Assembly (NCBI GenBank): GCA_028873965.1
Contig: JAPPMU010000066.1
Location: 1-42,317, forward strand
Direction of reading: 5' to 3'
Source of the DNA: Chloroflexota bacterium
GTDB taxonomy: Bacteria; Chloroflexota; Dehalococcoidia; Lucifugimonadales; UBA3495
Length of the DNA stretch: 42,317 bases
The position numbers were made by a program, and so were the translations under genes. The notes under the pieces were generated by a model. It saw only the letters and a list, made by a program, of their open reading frames with translations. It did not search any database and was not told the origin of the DNA. Position 1 is the first letter of the stretch. Each line of letters begins with the position of its first letter. Positions 39,454 through 42,317 of the stretch are shown in pieces.

Positions 39454-40905
39454 TTATTTCCGTCGCCAGTATCGTTTGCCTGCCAACACAAGCAATGCTA
39501 CCGGCCAAGCGAGGAACGTCAGGAACATCGACTCTGCTGGAGCGCCGGCAGCGCCACAGCCACCGGAAGACCGAGGAGTAAGGTCTCTCACTGGCTCGGA
39601 AGATCCTGGAGGGCCTTGAACCGGCGTCGCCGTTGGCCCGAGCGTGTACGTTGGCGTAGCAGTCGGCGCCGCAGTTGCCTGCGGCGCAGGGGCCTGCTGG
39701 GCCGATCCCGAGGGCGTCGGTGTCGGGCGGCGGGTCGGTATTGCCTGGAAAGCCGGCAGAACCGGAGTGGACAATTCACGCGGGGAAATGCCCAGCGATT
39801 CTCGCCATTCGTTGTCCAGTTCGATGATGGTCAACCCGTAGGCTGCTTCGAGCGACCTTTCAAAATTGTGCATGGTGCGTATGTTGGCAAACAGCTCGGT
39901 CATTGGCTCCGTGCCGTAGGTTTCGAGCATGTGGGTCACCACAGAGTGTCCCAGACCATAGTTGCGCAGCGTTTCCTCGGGTGTGCCGGCGTAGGTGCGC
40001 AGGCTGGCCAGCGGCGGCACCGCGTCATTCCTGATGGCGGTGTTCACGTAGAAGCCGAACTCCGTGTTGTCGCCTTCCGAATATACGGCCAGTCCTTCGT
40101 TCAGCCAGGTGTGCACCTGGCCGTAGGCGGTTCCCGCGGCGTCGGCCACCAGCAGATGAGTGAACTCATGGGCCGTGGTGCTCAGTATGTTGTCGCCGAC
40201 AAACACGTCGCTCGAACCGTCTACCAATAACGTGCGCTCAGTGGTGAATGCCTGCCCCAGGGTGCGCAGTTGTTGCGCGGCCACCCGAGACTTGGGCGGC
40301 AGAGCCACGCGCATGTCCGCGTAGTCCGAATAGACTACGAGGTTCATGGGTTCGGTAAGTTCCACGCCCAGGATCGGACCCATGTGGGCATAGGTGTCGG
40401 CGGCGACTTCCAGTACCTGGTTCGCCCGATTTTCCGATTCGCCGGTGTGATGGTAGTAGTAGACGTTGATTAGACCGTCGGAGACCGAATCCCAGTCCAG
40501 GCCGCGGTTCAGGTACACCAGGACCTGCGGTTCCGTTTCCAGACGCTGGCCGTCGGCGGTGCGGATGTCAAAGTAGTACGACAGCCGCGTCCCCGTGGGA
40601 ATGAACTCGTTGGCGGTCTTGCTCTGGAACAGCGCTTCACCTGAAATGCGCTCGCCCGGCTCAAACTCCACGGTGCGGTACACGCTGCGGCTGGACTGGC
40701 CCAGCTTGCGAACGTAAACCCGTATCTCTTCTATCGGGGTGGAACTCTGGGCCTCCAGATGAAAGCGCAGTCCGTCGGGAAACTGGTTCTCAACACCCTG
40801 CTCAACAACCGTGATGGCTCCCTGAGCGCCGACCCCTCGCGTAACCAGAACCGATGGAGCGACGACGATAAGCAGAATGGCGATGGCGGCAACCCACCTA
40901 GTCAT
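39454..40905 (-). CDS. secreted gluzincin protease with C-terminal Cys-TM-Arg anchor
   Basis: A 483-residue exported zinc peptidase, MA-type (gluzincin). The N-terminal signal sequence (MTRWVAAIAILLIVVAPSVLVT) probably ends near GVGAQG. The active site is HEFTH (246-250) with the third ligand E270 in WLNEGLAVY. A Pro/Thr/Ala-rich stretch (about 395-450) leads to SSGGCGAAGAPAESMFLTFL, a membrane segment and a basic end KRYWRRK. This Cys-hydrophobic-basic end resembles MYXO-CTERM-type sorting signals. GGAGG lies ahead of the start. The gene is 25 bp from the reductase start and in the same direction. Confidence 0.85.
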   Translation of the reverse strand: MTRWVAAIAILLIVVAPSVLVTRGVGAQGAITVVEQGVENQFPDGLRFHLEAQSSTPIEEIRVYVRKLGQSSRSVYRTVEFEPGERISGEALFQSKTANEFIPTGTRLSYYFDIRTADGQRLETEPQVLVYLNRGLDWDSVSDGLINVYYYHHTGESENRANQVLEVAADTYAHMGPILGVELTEPMNLVVYSDYADMRVALPPKSRVAAQQLRTLGQAFTTERTLLVDGSSDVFVGDNILSTTAHEFTHLLVADAAGTAYGQVHTWLNEGLAVYSEGDNTEFGFYVNTAIRNDAVPPLASLRTYAGTPEETLRNYGLGHSVVTHMLETYGTEPMTELFANIRTMHNFERSLEAAYGLTIIELDNEWRESLGISPRELSTPVLPAFQAIPTRRPTPTPSGSAQQAPAPQATAAPTATPTYTLGPTATPVQGPPGSSEPVRDLTPRSSGGCGAAGAPAESMFLTFLAWPVALLVLAGKRYWRRK

Positions 40906-41043
40906 AGTGGCACCTCCGAGCTTGGATTTCCACACCACATACGTCCTGCGTCGCCGCTGGGATTGCCCTCGTTCGCCCAGCCCGACATCCCTCGCTCCGG
41001 TCTCACCGGCTCCGCTGCGTACCCGATCCTCGCGACAACGCGA

Positions 41044-41889
41044 TCATGCAGCGATGTTTAGCGCGCGCCGGGCGTTTTCCAGCAGCACCTTGGGTATTAC
41101 GTGGTCCCGCATCTGCAAGTTCTGGAAGTCCGCCAACCAGTTGTCCGGCTGGATGAACGGGTAGTCGGATCCGAACATCACCTTGTCCTGTAGGCGGGTG
41201 TTGGTCTCCCGGATCAGCGTTTCCGGTATAAACCTGGGCATCCAGCCGGACAGGTCCAGGAAGACGTTGGATTTGTGCAGGGCTACGGCGATCTGCTCGT
41301 CGATCCACGGCCAGGCCGGGTGCGCCATGATGATGGTCATATTCGGAAAGTCGGCGGCCACGTCGTCAAAGCAGGGTATGGGTTGGCTGTACTTCAGCTT
41401 AAGGCCGCTGCCGCCCGGCGTCCCGGAACCGGCCCCGGCGAACCCGGAGTGGAACAGCACCGGAATGCCCAGACCGTCGGCGACTTCGTAGAGCGGATAG
41501 AACTTGGTGTCATTGGGAAAGAATGCCTGGTGGATGGGATGGAGTTTCAATCCCTTCAGGCCCAATTCTTTCACCGCTCGCTCCAGCTCGTAGCACGCCG
41601 CCTTGCCCAGCCACGGGTCCACTGAGGCAAACCCCATGAATTGTTCGGGATGGGAGTTGACGATGCTGGCCACCCAGTCGTTGCTGTCCGGTTTCTCGCC
41701 GGTGTTGGTGGTGGTGTCCACCGAAAAGATGACCCCGAACAGGTCCAACTCGCGGAACTTGTCGGCCATTTCCGCCGGATCCTTGGGCGGTGGCGGGGCC
41801 CGGAAGTAACGCAACAGTTCCGCTTCAATCTCGATCTCGGGCAGCCCCGGTTCGCGGGGTACATGGATGTGCATGTCGATGGCTTGCAT
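41044..41889 (-). CDS. amidohydrolase family protein (Amidohydro_2)
   Basis: A 281-residue TIM-barrel metal-dependent hydrolase or decarboxylase of the ACMS-decarboxylase / 2-pyrone-dicarboxylate type. Motifs: MQAIDMHIHVP (HxH, H7 and H9), GLKLHPIHQ, IPVLFHSGF, IIMAHPAWPW and VMFGSDYPF. The open frame reaches 50 codons further, but MQAIDMHIHV follows GGAGAACC and fits the family start. Likely acts in ring-cleavage or carboxylate catabolism, consistent with the nearby CoA-transferases; the reaction is inferred. Confidence 0.88.
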   Translation of the reverse strand: MQAIDMHIHVPREPGLPEIEIEAELLRYFRAPPPPKDPAEMADKFRELDLFGVIFSVDTTTNTGEKPDSNDWVASIVNSHPEQFMGFASVDPWLGKAACYELERAVKELGLKGLKLHPIHQAFFPNDTKFYPLYEVADGLGIPVLFHSGFAGAGSGTPGGSGLKLKYSQPIPCFDDVAADFPNMTIIMAHPAWPWIDEQIAVALHKSNVFLDLSGWMPRFIPETLIRETNTRLQDKVMFGSDYPFIQPDNWLADFQNLQMRDHVIPKVLLENARRALNIAA

Positions 41890-41997
41890 CAGATGGTTCT
41901 CCGTCAGTGGGTCGATTGCCCGGTTGATGAGGTGATGATACGATAAAGCCAAGCCGGCTGGGCGAAGAACGATACGCCACGCCAAGCGGGGAATTGA

Positions 41998-42317
41998 GTG
42001 GAAACTGCCAACTTGGTAACGTACTCGGACCTGTGGCAAGTGCTCGGAATTTTCGCCGGCATCTGGTTTGCCTACTTTTCGCTGGTCATCTCTCTGCTCG
42101 TCGGCTGGTACATCCGTGACACCAACCGTCGGGACAAGGATATCGACCGCCGGTTCGGGGAATTGGAAGCAGGTATTGACCGCCGGTTCCGCGAAATGGA
42201 TGCAAATATTGACCGCCGGTTCGGGGAATTGGAAGCAGGTATCGACCGCCGGTTTCGAGAAGTGGATGCAAATATTGACCGCCGGTTCGGGGAATTGGAA
42301 GCAGATATTGACCGCCG
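41998..42317 (+). CDS. membrane-anchored coiled-coil protein, 3' end outside the window
   Basis: The GTG start at 41998 and the next 106 codons are present; the gene continues past the window. One membrane helix (WQVLGIFAGIWFAYFSLVISLLVGWYI, about 14-40) is followed by the basic stretch RDTNRRDKDIDRR and then an 11-residue repeat coil with alternating FGELEAGID and FREMDANID units. There is only a weak ribosome site (GGGGAA). The role is unknown; the cytoplasmic side would carry the coil. Confidence 0.7.
   Translation, partial: METANLVTYSDLWQVLGIFAGIWFAYFSLVISLLVGWYIRDTNRRDKDIDRRFGELEAGIDRRFREMDANIDRRFGELEAGIDRRFREVDANIDRRFGELEADIDR
42148..42317 (+). repeat. tandem 33-nt in-frame repeats (hendecad coil)
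   Basis: Five full 33-nt units and a part of a sixth. Units 1, 3 and 5 are nearly identical and units 2 and 4 nearly identical, so the higher-order period is 66 nt. They encode RRFGELEAGID and RRFREMDANID alternately. This is an 11-residue (hendecad) coil, giving a nearly straight or slightly right-handed helix bundle, unlike the heptads at 19108. The array is cut by the window end. Confidence 0.85.

Overview
The window reads as a GC-rich chromosomal segment of an uncultured bacterium. The gene content suggests a Chloroflexota lineage (SAR202 / Dehalococcoidia-like or a sponge or soil relative): CaiB/BaiF CoA-transferases, several short-chain dehydrogenases, an amidohydrolase, a GAF-PAS kinase fused to an OmpR-type regulator, Uma2 and PaREP1-like genes, and dispersed dRS3-like repeats. 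This placement is an inference; I see no rRNA or tRNA gene that would fix it. Almost all genes are chromosomal housekeeping, transport or catabolic genes. There is no phage module and no CRISPR array.

Layout. 1-5280: a secreted adhesin-like protein and a one-chain two-component system, separated and followed by MITE-like elements, two of them nested. 5287-10955: a dipeptide/oligopeptide-type ABC importer (binding lipoprotein and two permeases, no ATPase) ending in a membrane-anchored PQQ-type beta-propeller. 11357-14565: an FMN/F420-type oxidoreductase followed by two CaiB/BaiF CoA-transferases on the minus strand. 14726-17437: a zinc-binding lipoprotein in which an AztD-like propeller is inserted into the His-rich loop of a ZnuA/AztC-type binding protein, preceded by three related palindromic operator-like boxes and followed by a strong terminator. 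17510-20359: cupin, alpha/beta hydrolase, a coiled-coil protein and a SnoaL-like protein. 20410-23003: another MITE, a scar copy of the 11.3-11.8 kb locus, exonuclease III, an SDR and an antitoxin remnant. 23050-25315: a secreted protein and a fibronectin-trypsin protease. 25503-29172: methyltransferase, NYN nuclease, Uma2 and NAD+ synthetase. 29347-38365: MFS transporter, TPR, three SDRs, inositol-monophosphatase-like enzyme, MBL hydrolase and small proteins. 38366-42317: a 90-nt inverted repeat, a quinone-reductase-like enzyme, a C-terminally anchored gluzincin protease, an amidohydrolase and the start of a coiled-coil membrane protein cut by the window edge.

The most unusual item is the zinc protein at 15000-17369: zinc metallochaperone and transporter-binding protein appear to be one polypeptide, with its own candidate Zur-like operator array and no adjacent transporter genes. 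Other points are the modular MITEs (the same palindromic core in different terminal repeats, some with clear target-site duplications), the scar duplication, and a recurring extended -10 promoter type with likely leaderless starts. All family assignments are from reading motifs by eye; no database search was run.
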